Shown: one piece after another, positions 42,818 to 54,170 of the stretch
Layout of the letters: the number at the start of each line of letters is the position of its first letter
Position numbering within the stretch: position 1 is the first letter of the stretch
From: Hemileia vastatrix
Lineage: Eukaryota > Basidiomycota > Pucciniomycetes > Pucciniales > Zaghouaniaceae
Direction: 5' to 3'
DNA length: 64,000 nucleotides
Assembly: GCA_030280995.1 (NCBI GenBank)
Contig: JASXTE010000002.1
Coordinates: 25,641,683 to 25,705,682, forward strand
Notes under the pieces: generated by a model
Seen by the model: only the letters and a program-made list of their open reading frames with translations
Databases searched by the model: none
Told to the model about the DNA's origin: nothing
Made by a program: the position numbers and the translations under genes

Positions 42818-45517
42818 ATGTGTGACAACAATGACATTGTAAGTAATAAGGCAAAACCTTATAACTTAAGACCTAGAGCTGAAAGACCTGTTACAGGACA
42901 TTCAAATGGAGGGCCAGGACTCGCCCATAATCAACAACACTCCACAAATGTCTCTGGAGGAAAGGGAAAAGCTTCTAAAGCATGTTTCAATAAAGAAGTC
43001 AAAAAATACTTTACAAGAACAAGTTCACTCCCTATCCACCCTAATGAAAACCTTGACAATAAGAGTCAACAACATAGTGGACCAGATCAACAATCTGGAA
43101 AAGAGAGCAGCTCAAGGTTTCATAGAAGTCAACCAAGCTCTAGTGGACATAAAGACTCAACCACCAACAGTGGCATCCAACAATTCCATAGCAACACCTC
43201 CAGCCCAAGAGGAGGACCAAAAAATTACAGAAAGCAAATGGAAATGGGATTGGTACGCCCAAAATTACAACAATCCTCCTCAACAAGGATCCAGCAGTCA
43301 CCCTTACAGGGGAAAGCCAAAGAGAGGCAGGGGAAATGGAGTAGGACCTTGGTGAGTCATCCAACTTCTTATGAACAATTACATCAACCTAACAATGAAT
43401 TACTTATAGGTAATGAGATTGATATGGAAATATTGGATATAATTGATAATGATTTAAAGGAGTATTCATTTGAAAAAAATATGTTAAACTTGTCTTTGCA
43501 CAAAGACAATGTAGATAGTTTTATTGATCACCAGGATAATGCTATTAATATTAAAATGGAATCAAATGATTAGTCTTCTGAGTTGGACACAGAAAAAATA
43601 GAATATTTTTTAAAAGAAAATCCAATGGAATCAAAGATAATAAGTAAATTATTATTGAGAATTGAAAAATTGGAAGAGTTCTCAAAAGAGTCAAACAATA
43701 ATAAAGAAAAGGTATTATTACAGCTAACACAATCATTGAGTGCAACGGCCAATAGATTAAAAATTATTGAAAATTCATATAATGAATTAATCAATGTGAA
43801 TAAAGGTTTAAAATCTGAGATTAGAGATTTAGAAAATAAATTAGAACACTCTCAGAATATTATGGCTACCATTGAGGGACGTGTTAAATTATCTTTTTCA
43901 AATGTAAATGACACCCTAACTCATGTACCAGTAATACAGGATAGGTTACAAAGAGTGGAAATAGAAGTGGCAAACATGATGAAAAATACTAAAAGAATAA
44001 AAGATAACACTTCTTATGTAACAAGAATGCCTGTTTTCATGAAACATGCAAATGAAACACCAATGATGGAACATGAACACAGTATCATGGGCTCTGAGAA
44101 TAATAAATCAGTAAAAAATGAAATACATGATCATATTTCTAAAGTAAGTGAATTACTCAATATTCCTCAGGTTAGGGAAGCAAAAACTAGCCAAAAGAAC
44201 GGGCCTAAGTTAGATCAGTACCCATCTTTTGACGGAGATTCAAAATCTGATTGGCAACAATTCATACAAAGAATTGATAACTTAAAATTTTCATACAAAT
44301 TACCTGATGAAAAAATTACTTCAAAGTTAATATCTTTACTTACAGATGTGGCCTTATTATTGTTTGAATCTGTATTGAGTGAGGGAATTCATTACTCCTG
44401 GAATGAATGGAAGGCACTAATTGAAAGGCAATTTGGTGGCCCAAAATTTAGAATCACTCAACAAAGATTGGATGAAAAGGCCAGATATAATCCAAATGCT
44501 GGAGATAAACCTATAGTATTTTTAATGAATTTAATAAAAATCATGAAAGCCATGGATCCAAAAATGGATTATGAAGAGTGGAATGAAAAAATAATATACA
44601 AGTTACCTATATCAGTTAGAGACATTATTGTCGCTAGAACTGAAACTATCAGAGATACCTCTGGGTTCATTAATATATTTAATGAAATATTATTAAACCA
44701 CAAATATGAAACCAAGTATATTAATTACAGACAAAGTGTTGACGTGGTAAAACCTACTACAAGTAAATTACCAGTGGAGAAGAAAAAACCTTCAGCTCCC
44801 CTTGTCCCTAAAAGACAAGAGAATAACACTTGTTATAAATGTAATGAACCTTGGGTTAAAGTTCACACGTGTAAGAAAAGAATAAATGTTATTGAAACCT
44901 CCCAGAATTCTGAACCAAGTAATCATGAAGATGAAAATATGGAATCCAGTGAGGATTGTAAAAGTAACATATCTTACAGTGATGATGAGAATGAGATATT
45001 TGTATTAGAACAGGATATAATGTTCCTGAATGATGCTATACCTCATACAGATACATCTTTAACTTCCTTTGAAGAAGCTGAGATAATTAAAGATTTATCT
45101 CATGATACTTACAAAATAACACCTATCAGAGCACCTCTTATTATATGTGGAAAAGAAATGAATGCCATTCTTGACACTGGGGCTGCAGGTAGTGTATTTT
45201 CTATTAATAAATTAATGAAACTTGACAGTAAGTATAAGGAAAAACTAGAACCTGTTCAGACAAAGAACTGGAGGGGTTTTTGTTCAATATTAAATCCAAT
45301 TGGCAAATACAAAACTGCAGTATTCTTTAAATATAATAATGGATATGTAAGAGCAGTTTGTGAATTTGTAGTAATGGATAATAATAATTGTAGTGATTGG
45401 TTTATTATTGGCAATGATTTATTGACAAAATTTGGAATTAAACTAGATCCTAAAAACAGTTGTTTCACCATAGGAGTGAATGGTAAGAGAAAATTCAAGA
45501 TATGTTCTGAAAATTGA
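42818..45517 (+). pseudogene. E2 gag-protease, two in-frame stops
   Basis: From the ATG at 42818 one frame runs to a TGA at 45515-45517, interrupted by a TAG at 43571-43573. At the aligned spot E3 has Gln, so CAG to TAG is likely. The N-terminus has Y-N-L-R-P-R-A, the counterpart of Y-N-T-R-S-K-A in E3. Then come a coiled coil, the gag core with D-W-Q-Q-F, a zinc knuckle (C-Y-K-C-N-E-P-W-V-K-V-H-T-C, type CX2CX7HXC) and a protease with D-T-G-A. In E1 the equivalent frame has no stop and continues into pol, so the TGA here also looks like damage. Confidence 0.82.
42906..43355 (+). CDS. E2 ORF B, overlapping gag in the +1 frame
   Basis: This 149-codon frame lies wholly inside gag, shifted +1. 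It starts at an ATG 88 bp after the gag ATG. It encodes M-E-G-Q, an M-S-L-E-E helix, I-K-K-S-K, a coiled-coil-like middle and a tail with K-W-K-W-D-W and H-P-Y-R-G-K, ending G-P-W. E3 and E1 have the same elements in the same +1 relation. Between E2 and E3 the ORF B frame is more alike than the gag frame over residues 1-85. Product and use are unknown. Leaky scanning or reinitiation after a short upstream ORF (ATG at 42831) could allow translation. It may instead be an N-terminal gag segment reached by frameshift. Confidence 0.5.
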   Translation: MEGQDSPIINNTPQMSLEEREKLLKHVSIKKSKNTLQEQVHSLSTLMKTLTIRVNNIVDQINNLEKRAAQGFIEVNQALVDIKTQPPTVASNNSIATPPAQEEDQKITESKWKWDWYAQNYNNPPQQGSSSHPYRGKPKRGRGNGVGPW

Positions 45518-47284
45518 GTGTATGCCATTTCTCCTAGAGAAGAACAACTACAAGGTGGAAGAACCACCAATAAAATGGGTGAATTGGAAAATGAAATCCA
45601 AAAGGCCTCTTTCAGTCCTCAACTCTCAAAAATTAAAGAAAAAAATATTTTGAGATTGATTAAATCATATCCTATGGCATTTGCTCATGGTTCAAATGAA
45701 CTAGGATTGGTCAAAGACCATGAGATAAAAATCTCTCTAAGCTGTGATTTGGATAATATTCCTTGCAGCCTAAAAAAGAAACCTTACCCAGCATCTCCTG
45801 CAAAAAGGAAAGATATTGAAGACAATATAAAAATGTTGTTGGAAATTGGTATTGCTGAAAAAGTGGACACAACACCTAAGTATTGTGTCATCTCACCAGT
45901 ATTGATCTCTTATGAAAAAGATAAGGCAAGATTATGTGGTGATTATAGAGCTCTGAATACATACACAGTAGATGATATTTACCCTCTACCAAGGATAGCT
46001 TCTATCCATTCTACTTTACAAGGAGCAAAATATATTTCCTGTCTGGATGGAAACAAAGGTTACCACCAGATTCCTGTGGAAAGAATTTCTCAAAATTACT
46101 TATTAATAACCACACATATGGGTATATATAAGTATGTGAGAATGCCATTTGGCCCAAAGAATGCGCCTTCAGTCTTCCAAAAATTGATGGATAGTGTTTT
46201 TCATCAGGAAATGGTTGAAGGATGGCTATTGGTCTATATTGATGACATCATAGTGTTTTCAAAAACATATGATGAACATTTAAGTCACCTGAAAAGAGTC
46301 TTTCAAAAAATGGATCAAATTAATATAACAATTGCATTAAAGAAATATAAATTTGGATTCCAATCTTTGAAAGTACTTGGACATGTTGTATCTGGATTAC
46401 AAATTTGTGTTGACCAGAACAAGGTGGCAGCAATAAAAAACATTGGTATACCTAAGAATGTAAAAGAAACTCAAAGTTTTTTAGGTATGTGTGGATATTA
46501 TAGACAATATATAAAAAATTACCAATCTATTGCAGCCCCTTTGACAACATTAATCAGGAAAAATGAAGCTTTCATTTGGAATAATGAAAGACAACATGCC
46601 TTTAATAAATTAAAGGAATGTTTAATGACAGCTCCAATTTTGGGACTGCCTGATTTCACCTTACCTTTTATCTTGTACACTGATGCAAGCTTCATAGGTT
46701 TAGGTGCTGATTTACAGCAAAAACAGATAATAAATGGAAACTTATCTGAAGTGGTTATCTGTTATATATCCAGAACCTTAAGAAAAACTCAATTAAGGTA
46801 TGGTGCCACACAGTTAGAATGTTTAGCCGTGGTGTGGGCTTTGGAGAAGCTTCATTACTATCTGGAAGACCAGAAGTTTGAACTTATAACAGATTGCAGT
46901 GCAGTAAAATCATTGCTAAACATGAAAACACCTAATAGGCACATGTTTAGATGGCAACTAGCTGTACAAGAGTACAGAGGAAGAATGACAATCACTCACA
47001 GAGCAGGAACATTGCATTCTAATGTGGATTTATTATATAGAATTCCTTTGCCAAATGATGCTGACAACCCAGCTTATGTACCTGAAAATGAGGTTATACA
47101 TATATTTGGGAATCATATAGTGGATTTAGAAGAAGAATTTATGCAAACTATATTAGAAACTTATTTATCTGATAAAGATTTGTCTAAACTATCTACCATT
47201 CTTAATGATCCAAAAAATGCCTCCATGAGTGCATTAATTAAAACCTTGCCTCCAAAGTTTAAAAATGCATTGGAAAAAGGTTAA
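45518..47284 (+). pseudogene. E2 reverse transcriptase-RNase H
   Basis: It follows the protease TGA in the same frame. RT has L-C-G-D-Y-R-A-L-N, the palm motif Y-I-D-D at 46235-46246 and M-P-F-G-P-K-N-A-P. RNase H has T-D-A-S-F-I-G-L (near 46679) and L-E-C. A connection leads toward integrase. A TAA ends the frame at 47282-47284, then a frameshift precedes integrase. Catalytic residues of RT and RNase H look intact. Confidence 0.85.
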
Positions 47285-47332
47285 TTATCAATTGAAGATG
47301 GATATATATATATTACAGAAAAAAGTTAAGTA

Positions 47333-48137
47333 ATGTTATAGTAATACCACCTTCTATGAAAGAGTTAATGTTGAGTACTTGCCATGATGACATCTTAGCT
47401 GGTCATTTTGATTTTAACAAAACATTAACCAGAGTTAAAAATACAGCCTGGTGGATAAACATGAAAGAAGATGTACAAAAATACATTGAAACATGTGACT
47501 CTTGTCAGAAATCTAAAAGATTAACTGGTAAGAGAGCTGGGTTGTTACAACAAATAGAGCAGCCAAAAGCTCCATGGGAAATTATAAACATGGATTTTGT
47601 AACTAGCTTGCCATTAGCAGGAAAAGAAAGTTTCAATTCTTGCTGGGTAATTGTGGATAGATTAACAAAAATGTGTAAATTTATCCCTACCCATAAAGAG
47701 GTATCTGCAAAAGACTTGGCATTATTATGGTGGACTCAGATGATGAATACTTCTGGGTTCCCCAAAGCCATAATCTCTGAAAGAGATCCTAAATTTACTT
47801 CAGAGTTCTGGACATCCTTGATGGAAGTATCAGGTTGTCAATTAAAATTGTCTACAGCACACCATCCACAGACTGATGGGCTGGCTGAGAGGATGATACA
47901 AACTCTAGAAGACATGATCAGAAGATATTGTGCCTTTGGATTAGAATACAAAGACAATGAGAAATTCACACATGACTGGGTAACATTAATTCCTGGCCTT
48001 GAATTTGCTTATAATAGCACAAATCATTCCGTAACAGAGAAGAAACCATTTGAACTCTGGCTGGGATACGTACCAAATACCCCAGTAAATGATTTTAATA
48101 AATTAACAAGGTTAGATATACACCCTGGTACTAAATC
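47333..48137 (+). pseudogene. E2 integrase N-terminal and core part, cut by E3
   Basis: Open from 47356. It has the zinc-binding H-D-D-I-L-A-G-H with C-D-S-C, catalytic Asp in N-M-D-F-V, and Glu in A-E-R-M. The second catalytic Asp is Glu (I-S-E-R-D-P-K-F, codon 47779-47781), where related integrases have I-S-D-R. The frame runs to P-G-T-K-S, where E3 is inserted; AAATC at 48133-48137 is the left target duplication. Confidence 0.8.
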
Positions 48138-49315
48138 TGTCAGCCTAAATATCCTTAGGACTGAGTATTTCTTATGTTTAAAATAAGATAACCTTAACTA
48201 GATTAAGCTTATATCTTAAAAATAAGGTTAAAATAATAATATATATTATTTTATTATATATATATATAATTATTATTCTATTATATAATTTATAATAGTT
48301 TAAATAGCTTATCCATGGCCTAATAATACTTATTAAGGTGTTAATGGAGTCATAATATACTTATCTTAAGTGATATGAAGTAATTATTGACATACATAAG
48401 CTTATATGTATACATAAATCTCATATTCAGTGAAATATGCAGTATATTATGTATATTTAGGTATATAAGTGGGTTTTAGCCCCTTAATAGCCTATAACCT
48501 TTGTTTTTCTGCTTATTTTAGGTCATATGGACGAAATCAGTGGATTCACAACGCCTACAGAAGCATAGACACCTATATCAGGCGCATACACCCAGTTTGG
48601 ACAAACTAAAATTACTTCCTTGGATGGTTATTCACGGATTTATGGGTTGGAAAGATGTTTCTGGGTTAATGTGGATGCTTGGGGATGTTATTGGGGGCTT
48701 GGACATTTTATTTGTTTCCTTTATATGCTTTTAGTTTCATTAAATCTCTTTTTGATCTTTTATTTTACCTGTTTCTTTATGGTATCCGCTTTTATCTGGG
48801 ATTTCTATTTATGGTATGACTCTGTGTTATTATTAATAGTGATGGAGGGTCCTTACTGGAGGTCTGGGTGTTGAAACTGCTTGAAGTGGACGCCATGGGG
48901 AGGTGATGGGCCCTCACAGTGCTGTAATTGCCGGGGATAGCAGTGACATCATCTGGATTGAAGGTCTGTGCACTCCAGTGGATTTGGGTATAAGTAAGGA
49001 GGGATTTTGACGGTTTATTATCATCATTCAATTACTACACTTCAAACAAACATTACACTACAATTATTAACATTCAGAAATATATTATAAAGCCCTTATA
49101 AATTGATATTATCTTTATAATAGCTATAACTATATTTTATTCTTCTATTTTCCACCACTAGCACGCATTTAAATCCAAGTATTGTGAGTTTAATTTGAGT
49201 ATAACTATTTTATTAGTCTTCCCCTGAGGTTTAATCACTAAATCATTTATTAATAAGTAGTAGGACCATAAAATAACACTATTATATCATACTTATATAC
49301 TAGACTGTACTGACA
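48138..49315 (+). repeat. E3 5' LTR
   Basis: 1178 bp, TGTCAG...CTGACA. A TATAAG motif lies at 48989-48994. Virtually identical to 52993-54170. Short ORFs inside it are repeated identically in the other LTR and are not genes. Confidence 0.93.
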
Positions 49316-49317
49316 AT

Positions 49318-49333
49318 TGGGGGTCTTTCCTTA
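49318..49333 (+). other. E3 primer binding site
   Basis: TGGGGGTCTTTCCTT starts two bases after the LTR end and matches the E2 site apart from one internal base and the far end. Confidence 0.6.
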
Positions 49334-49828
49334 TATTTTACTTATTATTTAGTATAAGCCTTGGGACGTGATTTTTCCCTTAGTACAACTCAAAATTAAC
49401 CAAATATTTGGGTCTGCTGCATATTAGTGGGTCATCATAACTCATTGATTGCGGAAAAGAATCCTTATAATAATTGTACTAATTTTTTATTATAAAAATT
49501 AGATATTTACAGTAGTAACTGTACCCAATATAAACCCAATTTCACTTGGTATTTGGACACCAATATAACACCCAATTAAATTGGTATTTGGCTAAAGCTT
49601 GGTAAGCTAATTATTCACCGTTATAGAGGTCTAGTTAAACTTATTATTATATTTTTAACAGATTTTTTCGAATTTTTCCTACATTTTATTTAAATAAATA
49701 AAGATATAAATTCAGGGTAAGCTTCATTGCTTTTTTTTATTAGTAATATAATTACTAATATCTTTTGTCTACTAATTCCACAGAGTTTTTTCCTTTTGTA
49801 GACGTAAAATATTGTTATTCTGAACAAT
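49334..49828 (+). other. E3 leader with small hairpins
   Basis: CCAATTTCACTTGG and CCAATTAAATTGG occur in tandem (about 49538-49590), each followed by TATTTGG. These are short hairpin repeats, different in sequence from the E1 array but in the same leader position. Confidence 0.5.
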
Positions 49829-50233
49829 ATGAGTGCTCCTCAGGATAGTGTAAGTGAACAGCCTGCTTATAATACCAGGTCTAAAGCTAATAAAAACTTT
49901 CCAGGACATCACCATGGAGGGACAACAGTACCCCCAACCAGAAAGCATGAGTATAGAGGAAAAGGATGCCCTCTTAAAAAAGATAACTATCAAAAAGACG
50001 TCTCCTCCTCTTCAGGATCAACTGTCCCACCTGGCCAAACAGGTTCTGAAGCTAGAGGAATCAAAATCTCTCATGTTCAAAGAAGTAGAGCAGTTGCAAA
50101 ACAATTGCAAGGTAGGATTTCAGCAGATGAATCAGGCAATGGCAGAATTAAAGGGAGGCCAGCCCAGTCAATCAAATCAGCAACTCCCCTATCCAAGGAG
50201 GGTCCACTCACTCCCAGGAGAAAATCCTGGTAG
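49829..50233 (+). CDS. E3 gag N-terminal frame (ORF A)
   Basis: It starts at the ATG at 49829 and encodes 134 residues with Y-N-T-R-S-K-A near the start and a Ser/Lys/Gly-rich remainder. It corresponds to the gag N-terminus of E1 and E2 but ends at a TAG at 50231-50233, because the gag core is in the other frame in this copy. Confidence 0.5.
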   Translation: MSAPQDSVSEQPAYNTRSKANKNFPGHHHGGTTVPPTRKHEYRGKGCPLKKDNYQKDVSSSSGSTVPPGQTGSEARGIKISHVQRSRAVAKQLQGRISADESGNGRIKGRPAQSIKSATPLSKEGPLTPRRKSW

Positions 50234-52127
50234 ACAAATGGAAATGGGACTGGTTTCACCAACAGTGGACAAGCCACAGTTGCAACAGGGATCCACCCCC
50301 TCATCTGACTTCCTCAGCTCACCCTTACAAGGGAAAAAAGCGCCAAAAATCAGGCCTGGCAACCATCCCTTGGTAAGTAACTTACCCTCTCAGATTAGAC
50401 ATAATACTGATAATTACAATATAGGTAATTCTATTGATGTTAAATCTGTACAAAAAATAGAGGAGGATTTAAGAAATTTGGGTTTTAGAGTAGATACACC
50501 TGACTTGTCTTTTATCCATAATAACAGTACTATATACAATGATAATACAGTTAATCCTCAGTTGCAACCACCTACTAGTGAGATGAGTACTTCACAGGAG
50601 AGTGAGAGAATTGAAAAGGAGGACATGGAATATTTTAACAATAATCCAACTGTCCATAGAATTGTTTCAGCATTGTGGAATAGAATGACTGATTGTGAGG
50701 AACAGACAGTTAAGCTCACTAGTGATACAATTTCATCCTTAACATTGAACATTTCTCAATTAGCAACACGTAATAAAGAATTAGAGAAAGAACATTTGTC
50801 TCTAACTCTTAAATATGATTCATTGAGTAATAAATATAATGACCTTTCAAACAAATTTTGTGAGTTAGAAAAATTATATGAAACACACTTATTAAAGACT
50901 GAATCAAGAACAAAGTTATCTTTTGCACAGACAAATCAAAGTGTCTCTGAGTTGCTACAAAGATTAACTAAAGTTGAGATTGAAACTGCCAATCTACTAA
51001 TGAACCAGGATAATCATAAGTATAATCAATATAATAATAATCCTTTCATTGGCAAGAGTGAATCTCATTCCTTCCCTGTACCACCACAATTAAAACCATC
51101 TGGTGGTAGTGTCAAATCTGAAAATGTAAGTCACAAATCCGTGCAGGAAGAAATACAAGACCATTTATCAAAAGTAAATGAGTTGTTGAATTTACCTAAG
51201 ATTAGTGAGATAAAATCCAATCAGAAGAACTGGCCTAAGATAGATCAGTACCCAACTTATGATGGGGAAGCCAGCTCTGATTGGCAACATTTTATTCAAA
51301 GAATTGACAACTTGAAATTCTCATATAAGTTACCAGATGAAGAGATAACATCAAAATTAATTTCTTTATTTAAGGATGTTGCTTTATTATGGTTTGAAGC
51401 TGTCTTAAGTGAGGGTAGAGACTACTCTTGGGCTGAATGGAAACAACTTATTGAAAAACAATTTGGAGGTTCTAAATTCAAGCTTACTCAGCAGAGATTG
51501 TATGAGAAGACTAGGTATAATCCGTTGAATGGTGACAAACCTATGGTATTTTTAATGAATTTAAACAAAATATTAAAAGCCATTGAGCCTCATATGGATT
51601 TTAACTTATGGAAAGATAAGATAATATACAAATTACCTATATCTGTCAGAGACATTGTTGTAGCTAGAACATTAAATGTTACTGAATATTCTGACTTTAT
51701 TAATATTTGCAATGAAATATTATTAAACCATAAGTATGAATCAAGGTATTCCACTTATAAACAAAATGTTGAACCTGTAAAAATTCAGAATTCAAAAACA
51801 CTTCAGGAGAAGCAGAAAAAACCTACTGCACCTGTAGTACCTAAAAAGTATGAAACAAATACTTGTTATAAGTGTAACAAACCTTGGGTAAAAGGTCACA
51901 AATGTGAGAAAAACATAAATATTGTTGAAAATCAACGTGAATCTGAAACTGAAACTGAAAAAAGTAAAGAATCAAGTGATTATGACAGTAATATCTCATA
52001 TAGTGATGAAAATGAAGTCTGTATGTTGGAAGATGATTTGTCCATCTTTTACAATCCAATATTAAATATAGACTCAAATGAATCTTTAATGAATTTTGAG
52101 GATGTTAAAATCATTAAGGATATATAA
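49914..52127 (+). CDS. E3 gag (ORF B N-terminus fused to gag core)
   Basis: The likely start is the ATG at 49914 in a CACCATGG context; the frame is open from 49854. The first ~100 residues are ORF B-type (M-S-I-E-E, I-K-K-T, coiled coil). A small indel then brings the gag frame into line (Q-M-E-M-G-L onward). A coiled-coil region, the gag core (D-W-Q-H-F near 51270) and a zinc knuckle C-Y-K-C-N-K-P-W-V-K-G-H-K-C (near 51862) follow. The frame ends at TAA, right where the deletion begins. The protein keeps assembly and nucleic-acid-binding parts and lacks all enzymes. It may form particles in trans with an intact relative. Confidence 0.75.
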   Translation: MEGQQYPQPESMSIEEKDALLKKITIKKTSPPLQDQLSHLAKQVLKLEESKSLMFKEVEQLQNNCKVGFQQMNQAMAELKGGQPSQSNQQLPYPRRVHSLPGENPGRQMEMGLVSPTVDKPQLQQGSTPSSDFLSSPLQGKKAPKIRPGNHPLVSNLPSQIRHNTDNYNIGNSIDVKSVQKIEEDLRNLGFRVDTPDLSFIHNNSTIYNDNTVNPQLQPPTSEMSTSQESERIEKEDMEYFNNNPTVHRIVSALWNRMTDCEEQTVKLTSDTISSLTLNISQLATRNKELEKEHLSLTLKYDSLSNKYNDLSNKFCELEKLYETHLLKTESRTKLSFAQTNQSVSELLQRLTKVEIETANLLMNQDNHKYNQYNNNPFIGKSESHSFPVPPQLKPSGGSVKSENVSHKSVQEEIQDHLSKVNELLNLPKISEIKSNQKNWPKIDQYPTYDGEASSDWQHFIQRIDNLKFSYKLPDEEITSKLISLFKDVALLWFEAVLSEGRDYSWAEWKQLIEKQFGGSKFKLTQQRLYEKTRYNPLNGDKPMVFLMNLNKILKAIEPHMDFNLWKDKIIYKLPISVRDIVVARTLNVTEYSDFINICNEILLNHKYESRYSTYKQNVEPVKIQNSKTLQEKQKKPTAPVVPKKYETNTCYKCNKPWVKGHKCEKNINIVENQRESETETEKSKESSDYDSNISYSDENEVCMLEDDLSIFYNPILNIDSNESLMNFEDVKIIKDI

Positions 52128-52879
52128 GAAGATACTGTGCTTTTGGTCTTAACTTTAAAGACAATGACAAATTCACGCATGATTGGGTAACCCTTATCCC
52201 AGGTTTAGAATTTGCATATAATAGTACAGTACATTCTGTCACTGGCAAAAAGCCATTTGAGTTATGGTTGGGTTATGTACCTAATACCCCTGCTAAAACT
52301 CTTAATAAGTTACCTAGATTGGATATTCATCCAGGTACTAAATCTTTTCTTCAGATGCAAGAATTATGCAGAAAACATGCTCAAGAATGTATAAATAAGG
52401 CTTTTGAGTATGAAAAGAAAAGATGGGATAAAGCCCATAAAGAACAAATGTTCAAAGAGGGTGATGAAGTCCTTATTTCAACGCTACATTTCAATTTAAA
52501 TGGTAATGTTAAATTGAAGGATCCATTCATTGGAACATTTGTAGTTAAAAAGATGGTTGGTAATAATGCTGTTGAGGTTATTCTATATGCACCTTATGAT
52601 AGAAAACATCCAGTATTTCCTATTTCTCTTATAAAACCATACCATTCTAATGATACTGCTCTCTTTCCAAGAAGATCAGGAAGGCATAAACAGCAACCTG
52701 AAGAAATAGTGGAAAAAGCAGAAATTGAAAAGATACTTAAAAAGAGACACCTTACAAAAGAAAAGGGAGTTGAGTATCTACTAAGATTAAAAAATAAATC
52801 AAGTGAATATGACCAGTGGATTCCAGAAAATGAAATCTCTGATCTTAAAAATCTCTTGAAAAAATTTAAATCTAAATAA
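52128..52879 (+). pseudogene. E3 integrase C-terminal end with chromodomain, after deletion
   Basis: Sequence from R-R-Y-C-A-F-G onward matches E2 integrase, but the start of integrase and all earlier pol is gone. The open part (52268-52879) contains D-I-H-P-G-T-K-S, a G-T-F module, and a chromodomain-like end (I-V-E-K-A-E-I-E-K-I-L to W-I-P-E-N-E-I-S). At the junction an ATA is shared by both sides. With no start linked to gag it is probably untranslated. Confidence 0.8.
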
Positions 52880-52980
52880 TACTGTTCATTCAGTATATGT
52901 ATTATAAAAATTATTTTTTATTTTTTATTTCATTCCTTAAGATTAATTAAAATGTCTTAACATTTTTTTTTGTTTTTTTT

Positions 52981-52992
52981 GGGGTGAGGGAG
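52981..52992 (+). other. E3 polypurine tract
   Basis: GGGGTGAGGGAG directly precedes the 3' LTR. E2 has GGGTGGGCGAG at 54879-54889. Confidence 0.65.
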
Positions 52993-54170
52993 TGTCAGCC
53001 TAAATATCCTTAGGACTGAGTATTTCTTATGTTTAAAATAAGATAACCTTAACTAGATTAAGCTTATATCTTAAAAATAAGGTTAAAATAATAATATATA
53101 TTATTTTATTATATATATATATAATTATTATTCTATTATATAATTTATAATAGTTTAAATAGCTTATCCATGGCCTAATAATACTTATTAAGGTGTTAAT
53201 GGAGTCATAATATACTTATCTTAAGTGATATGAAGTAATTATTGACATACATAAGCTTATATGTATACATAAATCTCATATTCAGTGAAATATGCAGTAT
53301 ATTATGTATATTTAGGTATATAAGTGGGTTTTAGCCCCTTAATAGCCTATAACCTTTGTTTTTCTGCTTATTTTAGGTCATATGGACGAAATCAGTGGAT
53401 TCACAACGCCTACAGAAGCATAGACACCTATATCAGGCGCATACACCCAGTTTGGACAAACTAAAATTACTTCCTTGGATGGTTATTCACGGATTTATGG
53501 GTTGGAAAGATGTTTCTGGGTTAATGTGGATGCTTGGGGATGTTATTGGGGGCTTGGACATTTTATTTGTTTCCTTTATATGCTTTTAGTTTCATTAAAT
53601 CTCTTTTTGATCTTTTATTTTACCTGTTTCTTTATGGTATCCGCTTTTATCTGGGATTTCTATTTATGGTATGACTCTGTGTTATTATTAATAGTGATGG
53701 AGGGTCCTTACTGGAGGTCTGGGTGTTGAAACTGCTTGAAGTGGACGCCATGGGGAGGTGATGGGCCCTCACAGTGCTGTAATTGCCGGGGATAGCAGTG
53801 ACATCATCTGGATTGAAGGTCTGTGCACTCCAGTGGATTTGGGTATAAGTAAGGAGGGATTTTGACGGTTTATTATCATCATTCAATTACTACACTTCAA
53901 ACAAACATTACACTACAATTATTAACATTCAGAAATATATTATAAAGCCCTTATAAATTGATATTATCTTTATAATAGCTATAACTATATTTTATTCTTC
54001 TATTTTCCACCACTAGCACGCATTTAAATCCAAGTATTGTGAGTTTAATTTGAGTATAACTATTCTATTAGTCTTCCCCTGAGGTTTAATCACTAAATCA
54101 TTTATTAATAAGTAGTAGGACCATAAAATAACACTATTATATCATACTTATATACTAGACTGTACTGACA
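52993..54170 (+). repeat. E3 3' LTR
   Basis: 1178 bp, one visible difference from the 5' LTR. Followed by AAATC (54171-54175), the right target duplication. Confidence 0.93.

Larger units (their letters stand above)
48138..54170 (+). mobile_element. E3: young internally deleted chromovirus of the E1/E2 family
   Basis: Two 1178-bp LTRs (48138-49315 and 52993-54170) with TGTCAG/CTGACA ends are flanked by AAATC on both sides. By eye they differ at one base (49210 versus 54065). Inside are a leader, a long gag ORF, then directly the end of integrase with a chromodomain. Protease, RT, RNase H and most of integrase are deleted. It interrupts the E2 integrase. Confidence 0.93.

Noticed and set aside
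43352..43409. A GTGAGT...CTAAC...TAG intron at the end of ORF B in E2 (and GTAAGT...CTGAT...TAG in E3, 52 bp from about 50371)
   Set aside because: The sites look canonical, but splicing joins ORF B to an immediate stop and not to the gag frame. The gag frame is open through both. The conserved length mod 3 is explained by coding constraint on gag.
48540..48734. Short ORFs in the E3 LTRs (also 53395-53589)
   Set aside because: They are repeated identically because the LTRs are duplicates, start at chance codons and have no motif.
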